DNA of 64,000 nt from Globodera rostochiensis. Its lineage: Eukaryota; Nematoda; Chromadorea; Rhabditida; Heteroderidae. The DNA lies in assembly GCA_018350325.1 (NCBI GenBank), contig JAEVLN010000011.1, forward strand, positions 1,236,449 through 1,300,448, in the 5' to 3' direction. This document shows, piece by piece, positions 31,303 through 42,586 of the stretch (position 1 is the stretch's first letter; the number at the start of each line of letters is the position of its first letter). The notes beneath the pieces were generated by a model that was given only the letters and a program-made list of their open reading frames with translations, had not been told where the DNA came from and made no database searches. A program made the translations under genes and the position numbers.

Positions 31303-32504
31303 TATTTATTAGACTAGGATGTGGTTGGATCCCCGAACACAGCAACGGTCACGCTTTTGGGGCTCTATCTTTGGTGTACAAAAATTTTTTTTGAACATTC
31401 CGAATGATTTTAACTAAAGCCCGGACTTGCAAACCAATCGGGATTTTAGTGTTCGATTCTTAAAAAATCTCTAATTTCGTTGAGCGAGATTTTGATCAAA
31501 AGCGTCGGGATCTCGTATCGGCAGGAATCCCGGTCCCAAAGCCGGTCATTAGTCAATATACCATTTTTGTGCCGGTAAACTTTTGGTTCCCCAATGTTTT
31601 GCTCCACCCCTCCCCCCTCCCCCCCCCCCCCTAATCTCTAATGTAAATCATTTTAATAAACATTTGCAATTATTTATTTGTGTCAAAGGAAAATTTTTTG
31701 TATCTAAATAATTTTTGGTGTACAAAAAGACAAAATTTTTCGAGTGCCAATTTTATGTATTTTTTTAATTTTGTAAGCGCCACGCCCCATTTAACTTTCT
31801 TAAGAAAAGATCAAAGTTTGCCGCGAATGGCACTTTTGAACGGACGGCGCTCGTTGGCCGATGAGCGGCGGGGACGACAGTTTTGTTGTTGATCAGCAGC
31901 AGCAGCAGCAAAAGACACTTTCACTGCTATGAGACAAATGCTGCCGCTTCTCCATAGAATGATGTCATCAACAGACAGGGTGGCTAGCTAATGATCAGGG
32001 TTAATTCTCATGGAATTGTTGCTGGAGGACCATCCCTGATCACCGATCAACCACAAAATGTTGGGACGGACAATTCAGGAGGACCTTATTCCGATCTGGA
32101 ATTCCTGGCTTTAGTGATTTGATCAGCCCGATTGATCCCCTTTTGAATATTTCGTTATGAATTAGCAATTTCTAGGTTAATCACATAGGTGATCGGATCC
32201 CAGTAATCACATAGGTGATCGGATCCCACCCACCCGATCATGATCATTGATCGTTAGCGACAAAACTAACTGTATAGAAAAGTTGGGAGTCTGGAAAATT
32301 CAGGAGAACCAATTCCGATCGGGAATTCTCAAATCCTCGGTTTTTGATTGGTAAAGGAATTCTCTCGATCGATCCCCACTCCCTTAATACCATGAGCTCT
32401 ACTAAAAGAAAATTTAAGCCTTTTATTATTTTTTCGAGAGTCTCGGTCTCGCGTCTCGGTTTTTCAAGTCTCCAACCAAAATTCGTACCTTCCGATCGGG
32501 CGGA

Positions 32505-32770
32505 AGCGTGAACGGCACATTCGTCCAATTGATCCCTGAACGGCACATTCGTCCAATTGATCCCTGAACGGCACATTCGTCCAATTGATCCCTGAACGGC
32601 ACATTCGTCCAATTGATCCCTGAACGGCACATTCGTCCAATTGATCCCTCTCTCGCCAATAAAACAGTTGCAGGAAACATTATCAATCTTTAAACATATA
32701 GCCACATTTTTTGATGCTTTCGTCAGAGGAGTTTACGCAAGCCCAATTCGTGAAACATTTCTTGGCTAAT
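32505..32770 (-). pseudogene. Pseudogene B exon of the cysteine-rich family with 28-bp tandem expansion
   Basis: [18 protein letters not shown] matches the first B exon of the 6283-8644 gene. A deletion shifts the frame, and KIDNVSCNCFIGERGINW continues in another frame. The last segment is repeated five times as a 28-bp unit (GAACGGCACATTCGTCCAAT plus 8 bp). Because 28 is not divisible by 3, the repeat changes frame each time. Non-functional. Confidence 0.8.
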
Positions 32771-32936
32771 CAATCCCCTACATATGAAATAATGTTAAAT
32801 TCAAATGCAACTTTCACCTGTGGAAAAATATGGTTAAAAACAAATAAAGATTTACGATTTTTTGAAAAATCTTCGATGCGACCCCTGATTTAAGGGGATA
32901 ATGTGACCGCGATGTTCATCATTGTGCTCAATACAG

Positions 32937-33007
32937 GGTTGACAATTCGCTTGTTTATCCGGAACAATCGATGGAGCAACGACGACACCACAATTGGGAC
33001 CGAATGG
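32937..33007 (+). CDS. Candidate exon, unknown gene
   Basis: Between an ATACAG acceptor and a GTAAAT donor the frame reads VDNSLVYPEQSMEQRRHHNW and onwards. It could belong to the zinc-finger gene downstream, but the phase does not match directly. Copied at 36155-36225. Confidence 0.25.
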
Positions 33008-34018
33008 GTAAATTAAATGACAGAAAAAATGAAAGAAAATGCGCCCTGATCAAATTTTGAAACATTTAATGAGCTCTTTAAAAGCCGAATATTTAGACAT
33101 TAAATACAAAATTTAGTTTTATTAAGGTATTTCAATTAGGTACAATAGATTTGTTTATTTGTTAACTTCTGGCCATAAATTTGGCAATTGCCTTTTGGTC
33201 CATCGGCGATAATTGTCAAAAAGTTGTGAAAAATAAATTGTTTCCGGTAAAAGGCGCTCTTCTGGATTAAATGCGCGACTGGAAACCCCATGAGAATCAA
33301 TGTCGCATTATTATATTTTAGCGAATTAACTGATTAAGTAATCAACTGGACGTTCACATCAGAATCGGTGCAGCACGGTTCAGTGCCAGCAATTGAAAAG
33401 TCTACAACTTTTTTTAAACTCAACCAAATCAAACAAACAGAGATCATTCGAAAGCTTTAAATGAGATGAATCAGCTGTTTAGCTGTTTAAAAAAAGTTCA
33501 GTGTGAAAAAACCCAAAATCGGGGGGTTTTCATAGTTTTTTCACGAATTTTCTAATTGATCAGCTTCGGCTTAACAATAGCTTCTAAAAGCTTAGAGCTT
33601 TCGAATGATATTTTGTTTGTTTGATTTAGTTGAGTTAAAAAAAACTTTTAAAAAAAATCGATTGCGATGTTAATAAATTCGTCGGTTCCGGCCCCGGGTC
33701 TGGATATCCGTTCTTGTCAAACCCTACTCTAGGGATCAGGGATGTGCTCTGTTTGGTTCTGATTTATCAAAAATTTCTGATCGATTTTAGGGATGCTCGA
33801 GACTTAAAATTTGCTGAGACCGTGACTTGACCACGCAAGACTCGAGACCGATACGTACTCTTGAGCATCCCGATCGCAACGTTGCGGTGTTAGACAACCT
33901 TTAACATTGTGTAGGAATTACGAAAAGCAATTACACAATTCAGCAGTTTGAATCAGCTTAAACAAAATGGTAATGAAGGCAAAAAATCGGTGGTCACTGA
34001 ATGAACGAACATTTTTAG

Positions 34019-34102
34019 TGCCAAGATTGTGGCCAGCCATTTCGTCAGTCCAACCATTTGTCCGCTCATCAGAGTGTCCACTCGGGGAAAAAGCCATTTA
34101 AG
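34019..34102 (+). CDS. C2H2 zinc-finger exon, copy 1
   Basis: 28 codons between an ATTTTTAG acceptor and a GTGAGT donor encode one classical finger: CQDCGQPFRQSNHLSAHQSV, H, then linker SGKKPFK (C-x2-C-x12-H-x3-H). Such fingers bind DNA in transcription factors. Flanking exons are not identified. This may be a captured or fragmentary exon. Confidence 0.7.
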
Positions 34103-35722
34103 GTGAGTCAAAAGAAACCAGGCATGATCATGAATACAATTTTTTAAACCCGTGGCCGGATTATCCGCGTCTTTTGTATCCGTCTCATTTTTCGAAATTT
34201 AAATCCTTTATCCGGATATACAGCGGATATATAAGGATAAATGGATTTTTCATATCCGTCCGCATCCGTGCCATTTTTTAAATTATTTATCCGTATCCAG
34301 CCATATCCGGATAATCCGCGGATATCCGAATATGCGGATATGCGTTATTATTCTTATCTGGTTTTACTATTTGAGATTCATCCACTTCTTTAAACATTTC
34401 TAATATGAACGGTTTTATGCAGCCGGTCGCATTCCAAACATTTTTATAAAAGAGAGTTAAGAGGTAGTCATAATTCTGTAAAGAATGCCAGACTAATACT
34501 TAGGGTGTGTCATAAGTTTTGTATTTATTAGACTAGGATGTGGTTGGATCCCCGAACACAGCAACGGTCACGCTTTTGGGGCTCTATCTTTGGTGTACAA
34601 AAATTTTTTTTGAACATTCCGAATGATTTTAACTAAAGCCCGGACTTGCAAACCAATCGGGATTTTAGTGTTCGATTCTTAAAAAATCTCTAATTTCGTT
34701 GAGCGAGATTTTGATCAAAAGCGTCGGGATCTCGTATCGGCAGGAATCCCGGTCCCAAAGCCGGTCATTAGTCAATATACCATTTTTGTGCCGGTAAACT
34801 TTTGGTTCCCCAATGTTTTGCTCCACCCCTCCCCCCTCCCCCCCCCCCCTAATCTCTAATGTAAATCATTTTAATAAACATTTGCAATTATTTATTTGTG
34901 TCAAAGGAAAATTTTTTGTATCTAAATAATTTTTGGTGTACAAAAAGACAAAATTTTTCGAGTGCCAATTTTATGTATTTTTTTAATTTTGTAAGCGCCA
35001 CGCCCCATTTAACTTTCTTAAGAAAAGATCAAAGTTTGCCGCGAATGGCACTTTTGAACGGACGGCGCTCGTTGGCCGATGAGCGGCGGGGACGACAGTT
35101 TTGTTGTTGATCAGCAGCAGCAGCAGCAAAAGACACTTTCACTGCTATGAGACAAATGCTGCCGCTTCTCCATAGAATGATGTCATCAACAGACAGGGTG
35201 GCTAGCTAATGATCAGGGTTAATTCTCATGGAATTGTTGCTGGAGGACCATCCCTGATCACCGATCAACCACAAAATGTTGGGACGGACAATTCAGGAGG
35301 ACCTTATTCCGATCTGGAATTCCTGGCTTTAGTGATTTGATCAGCCCGATTGATCCCCTTTTGAATATTTCGTTATGAATTAGCAATTTCTAGGTTAATC
35401 ACATAGGTGATCGGATCCCAGTAATCACATAGGTGATCGGATCCCACCCACCCGATCATGATCATTGATCGTTAGCGACAAAACTAACTGTATAGAAAAG
35501 TTGGGAGTCTGGAAAATTCAGGAGAACCAATTCCGATCGGGAATTCTCAAATCCTCGGTTTTTGATTGGTAAAGGAATTCTCTCGATCGATCCCCACTCC
35601 CTTAATACCATGAGCTCTACTAAAAGAAAATTTAAGCCTTTTATTATTTTTTCGAGAGTCTCGGTCTCGCGTCTCGGTTTTTCAAGTCTCCAACCAAAAT
35701 TCGTACCTTCCGATCGGGCGGA

Positions 35723-35988
35723 AGCGTGAACGGCACATTCGTCCAATTGATCCCTGAACGGCACATTCGTCCAATTGATCCCTGAACGGCACATTCGTCC
35801 AATTGATCCCTGAACGGCACATTCGTCCAATTGATCCCTGAACGGCACATTCGTCCAATTGATCCCTCTCTCGCCAATAAAACAGTTGCAGGAAACATTA
35901 TCAATCTTTAAACATATAGCCACATTTTTTGATGCTTTCGTCAGAGGAGTTTACGCAAGCCCAATTCGTGAAACATTTCTTGGCTAAT
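35723..35988 (-). pseudogene. Pseudogene B exon of the cysteine-rich family, duplicate
   Basis: Identical in structure to 32505-32770, including five 28-bp units. Confidence 0.8.
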
Positions 35989-37236
35989 CAATCCCCTACA
36001 TATGAAATAATGTTAAATTCAAATGCAACTTTCACCTGTGGAAAAATATGGTTAAAAACAAATAAAGATTTACGATTTTTTGAAAAATCTTCGATGCGAC
36101 CCCTGATTTAAGGGGATAATGTGACCGCGATGTTCATCATTGTGCTCAATACAGGGTTGACAATTCGCTTGTTTATCCGGAACAATCGATGGAGCAACGA
36201 CGACACCACAATTGGGACCGAATGGGTAAATTAAATGACAGAAAAAATGAAAGAAAATGCGCCCTGATCAAATTTTGAAACATTTAATGAGCTCTTTAAA
36301 AGCCGAATATTTAGACATTAAATACAAAATTTAGTTTTATTAAGGTATTTCAATTAGGTACAATAGATTTGTTTATTTGTTAACTTCTGGCCATAAATTT
36401 GGCAATTGCCTTTTGGTCCATCGGCGATAATTGTCAAAAAGTTGTGAAAAATAAATTGTTTCCGGTAAAAGGCGCTCTTCTGGATTAAATGCGCGACTGG
36501 AAACCCCATGAGAATCAATGTCGCATTATTATATTTTAGCGAATTAACTGATTAAGTAATCAACTGGACGTTCACATCAGAATCGGTGCAGCACGGTTCA
36601 GTGCCAGCAATTGAAAAGTCTACAACTTTTTTTAAACTCAACCAAATCAAACAAACAGAGATCATTCGAAAGCTTTAAATGAGATGAATCAGCTGTTTAG
36701 CTGTTTAAAAAAAGTTCAGTGTGAAAAAACCCAAAATCGGGGGGTTTTCATAGTTTTTTCACGAATTTTCTAATTGATCAGCTTCGGCTTAACAATAGCT
36801 TCTAAAAGCTTAGAGCTTTCGAATGATATTTTGTTTGTTTGATTTAGTTGAGTTAAAAAAAACTTTAAAAAAAAATCGATTGCGATGTTAATAAATTCGT
36901 CGGTTCCGGCCCCGGGTCTGGATATCCGTTCTTGTCAAACCCTACTCTAGGGATCAGGGATGTGCTCTGTTTGGTTCTGATTTATCAAAAATTTCTGATC
37001 GATTTTAGGGATGCTCGAGACTTAAAATTTGCTGAGACCGTGACTTGACCACGCAAGACTCGAGACCGATACGTACTCTTGAGCATCCCGATCGCAACGT
37101 TGCGGTGTTAGACAACCTTTAACATTGTGTAGGAATTACGAAAAGCAATTACACAATTCAGCAGTTTGAATCAGCTTAAACAAAATGGTAATGAAGGCAA
37201 AAAATCGGTGGTCACTGAATGAACGAACATTTTTAG

Positions 37237-37320
37237 TGCCAAGATTGTGGCCAGCCATTTCGTCAGTCCAACCATTTGTCCGCTCATCAGAGTGTCCACT
37301 CGGGGAAAAAGCCATTTAAG
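37237..37320 (+). CDS. C2H2 zinc-finger exon, copy 2
   Basis: Duplicate of 34019-34102 within the tandem repeat, with the same acceptor and donor. Confidence 0.65.
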
Positions 37321-37720
37321 GTGAGTCAAAAGAAACCAGGCATGATCATGAATACAATTTTTTAAACCCGTGGCCGGATTATCCGCGTCTTTTGTATCCG
37401 TCTCATTTTTCGAAATTTAAATCCTTTATCCGGATATACAGCGGATATATAAGGATAAATGGATTTTTCATATCCGTCCGCATCCGTGCCATTTTTTAAA
37501 TTATTTATCCGTATCCAGCCATATCCGGATAATCCGCGGATATCCGAATATGCGGATATGCGTTATTATTCTTATCTGGTTTTACTATTTGAGATTCATC
37601 CACTTCTTTAAACATTTCTAATATAAACGGTTTTATGCAGCCGGTCGCATTCCAAACATTTTTATAAAAGAGAGTTAAGAGGTAGTCATAATTCTGTAAA
37701 GAATGCCAGACTAATACTTA

Positions 37721-38016
37721 GGGTGTGTCATAAGTTTTGAGCCTCTAGATTTTTTTAAAATTGAAAATTTATTTTAATTCAATACAATCAAGACTCAAAA
37801 TATGCACCAATATGATCGATAAAATGTTGCCTTCTTTTTTTGGGGCCTTTTAGGGACAATTTTTGGCAATAAATGCCGTAGAAAATTGTTTGCTGAACCA
37901 AAATTCTTTAATTTTTACATACTTGATAAGCAATGTTTAGGCTCCCAAAAAATATAAGCCTCAAATTTTTTCAAATTTATTCAAAAATCTAGAGGCTCAA
38001 AATTTATGACACACCC
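37721..38016. mobile_element. Tc1/mariner-type MITE with TA target duplication
   Basis: 296 bp with ends GGGTGTGTCATAAGTTTTGA and its inverse, extending about 35 bp (to CCTCTAGATTTTT), flanked by TA at 37719-37720 and 38017-38018. No ORF. Its left 19 bp are also present at 34503-34521. Confidence 0.8.
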
Positions 38017-38045
38017 TAAATAAAGAGGGTTTTTCCCTGGCTGAC

Positions 38046-38893
38046 CAGGGATCTCAAATTGCCCTTTTTTAATGGCAAATGCCATTATCTTGAAAATTTG
38101 CCATTACATTTGCCATTTCTCCACACTTGCCATTATTTTGCAATTTCTTGGAACTTTCAGAAAATTCTCATTTTTTTGAGGAAAAAATGAGATTTCCCAA
38201 AATCGTGCTCCTCGTACAATTTGAAGTTTTTGGTTGCAAATCTCGAACAAATAAAAGTCAAAAATTCAAAATTTTCTCGGCGGCGCCTATCGGCACCGTC
38301 GACCCCCTCACCTGAAGTACAATTGCAAAAAAATGTCTTTTTGAAATTTGTTAAGAAAAATTGCAATTACAATGCCATTTTTCGCACCCCTTGATGCCAT
38401 TACAATGCCATTTCTTAGAACAGGGCTGCGATCGGGTAAAGTCAATTCCCAAGTACAAGCGTGTTGATTTTCAAGTACATAATGGGCCAATTTTACGAAA
38501 TCCAAGTACACTCAAAAAAATTTTCTCCAAAACCAATTTGGGGTCAATTTTTGGTCTACCCTAGACCGGCAAATTCATGCTTGAAAATAGCAAATAGAAA
38601 GAATCAAAAAGTCCAATGTTTTGAAAAGCGCATTTTTGATAAAATAGCCATTTTCTATTGAAAATTTTGAATCAACACAATGCCAAAACAAAAATATTCC
38701 CATTAAAATCCCTAAATTTTCAATACTCCCGCCAGATTCTCATTTTTCAAGTACATTCTTGAAAATAAGCACATTTTTAATTTTTAAGTACGAGGGTCCA
38801 TTTTCAAGCACTGTACTTGCCATTCAAGTACGAATCGCAGCCCTGTCTTAGAAGCTGTTTGCCATTTTTGTCGCAGTTGAGTTGAGATCCCTG
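38046..38893. repeat. Degenerate TTGCCATT-rich repeat, host of a nested MITE
   Basis: CAGGGATCTCAA near 38046 and TTGAGATCCCTG near 38890 are inverted, but no target duplication is clear. The interior iterates TTTGCCATT and holds a GATA-loop hairpin (minus strand, 38277-38303). It encloses 38421-38845. Confidence 0.55.
38421..38845. mobile_element. hAT-type MITE, TSD TCTTAGAA
   Basis: CAGGGCTGCGAT and inverted ATCGCAGCCCTG ends, exact duplication TCTTAGAA (38413-38420, 38846-38853). The core has repeats of CAAGTAC. The element at 54642-55081 is a sibling in the opposite orientation. Confidence 0.85.
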
Positions 38894-40060
38894 ATTTAGA
38901 CCGCTTTCACTGAAAGTGTTGTGGTTCGAATAAATTTTTTGTGTTTTTCTGTTTTATTTGCAAAAAACGGATGCAATAAAAATGCCATATTTTCTCGAAT
39001 GGATCTGGCCCTTCTGAGGTCGACGACAGTATGGAAAGCATTCTGTTCTGTTCTGTTCCAAAATTAACAAAAACAGGCTATTCTGTTCCTGCGTTGTTCT
39101 GAATTTAGAACAGAACAGGCCAAGCTAGAATGGGCAATTTTGAGAATGTTGGGGACAGAGTTGCAGCGGGTTACCCCCGAAACTCGATGAGATAAAGCCC
39201 AGTTTTTTTCTCGACCCGAAGAACTGTCATTTAAAGCTCTCTAAAATTACTTAAAATTTAAAGGATTGATTTTTAATTACCCATTTGCTAACAAAAGTGT
39301 AAAGAAAGTACCTATAACAACATCTAACAATTTAGCTATTAAAAGCAGGGGTCACATCGAAAATTTTCAAAAATAAGGACATCAAGAGCAAAAAAAAAGA
39401 TTTTGGGGTCCGAAATAAGGGCATTTTACAAAATGTTCAAAAATGCAGCAAAATGTTTATTTTTGACCTTTTTAATCATAATTCTCTCCATCAACAATTT
39501 TCCTCAACATTTGGGGGTTGGAAATTGCTCCCATGGATTTTCGAAAATGTTGCCGATTTGAGTAAGCAATTGGGTAATACTTAAGTTTGTTGCCCCCCCC
39601 CATTTTTGAAAAAAATACATGTTTTTTTCAAAGTGGGGAGGCGCGAATGCCGTCCCCCGCATCTCTCGTCGCTTCTTTTCTTGCAGCCTTTTCTTATTTA
39701 AAACATTGGACTTTTTGCTGCAAAGATTTTTTGACAAAAAACCCGGTTTGGGTGCCGGGCCGACTGTTTGCAAAACCCAGGCCCGCCGATTCATTAAAAA
39801 ACACAATCTCGGCTGGTCTCACCTAGGCCTGTCTAGTACAAAAGCAGCAAACGAAAAAGCGAAATCGACCACCACATTTATCAGATAAATCAGTCCAAGC
39901 CGTTTTTCGATTTGCTCCGTCGCGCATTATAAACCCGCTCATTTGTCAGAGAGCGTCGCCCCCGCGGCCGACCCCCGAGGGGGCCAGCCGTCGGTCCTCA
40001 ACGCCGGGCGATCACCAAAACTGGCGACGCCCCCGGCAAGCTTCACGCTCAGAGGACGAC
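38894..40060. other. Gene-free stretch with a MITE-arm copy
   Basis: 39555-39640 repeats one arm of the inverted repeat at 1366-1735. The rest, including the GC-rich stretch at 39950-40060, has no gene I can support. Confidence 0.4.
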
Positions 40061-40067
40061 GCTTTAG

Positions 40068-40172
40068 CTCATCATCGCGGGTGCTTTGGCGAGCAAGGTG
40101 GAACCAACCACCGGGAAACCGTACTACAGAAATGATCCTGAGAAGTACAGTCTCAAATTTGGCCGTGTTTGA
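40068..40172 (+). CDS. Candidate short exon with hydrophobic start
   Basis: After a CTTTAG acceptor the frame reads LIIAGALASKVEPTTGKPYY and ends KYSLKFGRV then TGA. It lies in GC-richer DNA with coding-like composition. No upstream ATG exon is found and no family is recognised. The GR dibasic-like end is suggestive but not evidence of a peptide hormone. Confidence 0.3.
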   Translation, partial: LIIAGALASKVEPTTGKPYYRNDPEKYSLKFGRV

Positions 40173-40334
40173 CTGCCTATGAATGGGAAGGGCAATGAAA
40201 ATGTTCGAAGGGTTGCAAAAAAGGAGAAGAGAGCAAAGGATTCCATAGTACTCTCTCTCGCATACTATCCCTTACATTTCTCTTCTGTTGTGTATCGTCA
40301 TCTTTTTCTCTGCACTCTTTAAGGAACAAATATT

Positions 40335-41090
40335 TGATTAACCAGTTTCAAACAATTCGATTATCCAAACAATTCGGTTAAATGGAACAAACATTTGATT
40401 AACCGGAAGCCAACAATTTGGTTAAATGGAATTAAACATTTCGATTAACCGGATTTTGGTCAACCTGATTCAAACAATTCGGTTAACCGGTTCCAAACAA
40501 TTAGGTTAAATGGAAGCAAAATTTGATTAACCGGTTCCAAACAATTTGGTTATCCAAACATTTCGATTAACCGGTTCCAAACAATTTGGTTATCCAAACA
40601 TTTCGATTAACTGGATACAAACAATTTGGTTAACCGGAACACAATAATTCGGTTAAATGGAACCAAATATTCCTTAACCGGTTCCAAACATTTTAATTAA
40701 CCGGTTCAAAACAATTCTGTTAACCGTGGTTTCAAACAATTCGGTTACCGGAACCCAACAATTCGGTTAAATGGAACCAAACATTCCATTATCCGGAAAC
40801 CAACAATTCGATTATCCAAACATTCGATTAACCGGTCCAAACAATTCGGTTATCCAAACATTTCGATTAACCGGTCCAAACAATTCGGTTATCCAAACAT
40901 TTCGATTAACCGGTTCCAAACAATTCGGTTATCCAAACATTTCGATTAACCGGTCCAAACAATTCGGTTATCCAAACATTTCGATTAACCGGTTCCAAAC
41001 AATTCGGTTATCCAGACATTTCGATTAACCGGTTCCAAACAATTCGGTTATCCAGACATTTCGATTAACCGGTTCCAAACAGAACCAGAC
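40335..41090. repeat. Minisatellite, 38-39-bp AACAATTCGGTTATCC unit
   Basis: Regular from about 40790 (units of AACAATTCGGTTATCCAAAC plus TTTCGATTAACCGGTTCC), degenerate before that. CCGGTT palindromes recur. ORFs within are artefacts. Confidence 0.85.
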
Positions 41091-41164
41091 AGAACTGGCC
41101 CCGGGGATTTGGGGAAGTGCTGCTTGATCAGGATTGCCTAAATCAAAATCCAGGACGAGTGAAT

Positions 41165-41345
41165 AATGTTTGATTTGTGCTAGAGATCGGTCGAGATCGG
41201 GATCCCGATTAAATCCCGTCCCGACGCAATCCCGAAAATCCCCAATCCCGAACAATTCAAAAAAGGCTCGATCGGGTTCCCGATGCCGGGATCCCGAATT
41301 AATTCCGCGCAATCCCGACTGAATCCCGATCCCGTCCGTTCTCTA
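41165..41345. mobile_element. Probable short hAT-type MITE
   Basis: TAGAGATCGG and inverse CCGTTCTCTA flank iterated GATCCCGATT and AATCCCG. The flanks ATTTGTGC and ATTTGTAT agree at 6 of 8 bases, so the target duplication is uncertain. Confidence 0.5.
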
Positions 41346-41446
41346 ATTTGTATATTTCATGCATTGCCTTCTTCACGCAAGCTCTGCACTATAAGTGCAT
41401 GGATTTTCGTTCATTCAAATGTCCATTTTCCCGCCAAAAGAGACTA

Positions 41447-41645
41447 GACGCGGAATTGCCCGATCAAGATCCCGATCGGTCCGTTTCCGAACTTGTTGAC
41501 CAGCATGAACTTTGGTGAGAACTTGTTATGGCAAGCAAATAAGACGGATTGCGACCGTTGACCGATCACCTCCATCGGTGTGGGTTTGGTTCCCCGGATC
41601 AGTGAGTGCGAAGCGATCGGCGAAAAACCCATTTTAATCACCGAT
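41447..41645 (-). CDS. Candidate exon of an unknown gene
   Basis: An open frame begins KMGFSPIASHSLIRGTKPTP and contains VIGQRSQSVLFACHNKFSP and NKFGNGPIGILIG. Codon use looks coding and there are no repeats, unlike its surroundings. Its borders and neighbours are unclear and no family is recognised. Confidence 0.35.
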
Positions 41646-42586
41646 CAGATCACATTGATCAACAACATTCCTGTGTTAAACAACCGGATGTGTATGTCAA
41701 TGGAGCGATTTTTTAGCATTATTAATTATATTTTACATTTTGGGGATTCTTGATCGTGCGATCAGCACTCTTGAACAAAGTCTTGATTGTCACCACTCCA
41801 TAATATCACTAAATTGACCGGGATTGCCATTCCTTTACAAAGTTTGATTACGATAGGAATTTGAGATATAAATTTTAAGAAAGGAGAGGAGTTGTAAAGC
41901 GGAAAAAAATTGTTTCGTTTAATTCAGTAATTTTTTGATCAAAACATAACAAACGCCTCCGACTACCGACAAAGTTTTGATCACAAAGACTGATCGGAGA
42001 CACCGCTGCTCACGACTATCTCTGATCTTGAACGCTGACGAATCTCGATTGTGACACAGTTCTAAACCAAAAATTTGTCCATTCATTTCAATTCCAGAGA
42101 TTGTGAACCCGAATGAAAGTGTGTGTTTTTAAAGAAATTAGTGAATTTCCCGGCCGCGCTTATTGCCATTGCCGGGTTCCTTTTCAATAGAAAATTATTG
42201 TCAAAATTTAGCGGGAACACGTCAACAACAACAGTTGTTTCACACACAAAAAATTCTTAGACGTTTCAAACATTTGAGACAATTTCTCTTTCGACACAAA
42301 TTCAAGAATTCGTTTTTCGTCGAAATTTTGGTATTAGTTTCCAACCCTCCTGCAGATGGGGTTCTTATTACAGGAGGGGGGAGGGGGAGGGGGGTACTAC
42401 CTAATTGAGAGGAAGGGGGTGGGTCTTATTATAGGAAATACGACAACAAATTCTGATTTCAGTTTTTTTGTAATTAAGAACTTTGCAATTTTAAAGTTCT
42501 CCAAAAAGCTAAACCAAAATCCATAATGAAATAGATCGGTTGTTGTAACTTAAATTATTAATAATTACCTAATTAGGGCTCAACTG
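41646..42586. other. Gene-free stretch upstream of the truncated cysteine-rich gene
   Basis: No signal-peptide exon equivalent to 6283-6355 could be found here. It includes a G-rich tract near 42377-42395 and AT-rich DNA. Confidence 0.4.

Larger units (their letters stand above)
31303..34521. repeat. Tandem duplication, copy 1 (about 3.2 kb)
   Basis: 31303-34521 and 34522-37739 are nearly identical head-to-tail copies; I see only a C-run length change and a few single-base differences. Copy 1 ends with 19 bp of a MITE terminus (GGGTGTGTCATAAGTTTTG) whose complete element begins at 37721. So the duplication breakpoint lies inside that MITE. Each copy holds a broken cysteine-rich exon, a 28-bp tandem repeat, a CAG run and a zinc-finger exon. 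Confidence 0.95.
34522..37739. repeat. Tandem duplication, copy 2 (about 3.2 kb)
   Basis: Second copy of 31303-34521, offset 3218-3219 bp. It ends 19 bp into the intact MITE at 37721-38016, so this is the side that retained the whole element. Confidence 0.95.

Noticed and set aside
39943..40182. 79-codon ORF starting SESVAPAADPRGG
   Set aside because: It has a non-ATG start, lies in GC-rich low-complexity DNA, and competes with a better-supported exon in another frame.
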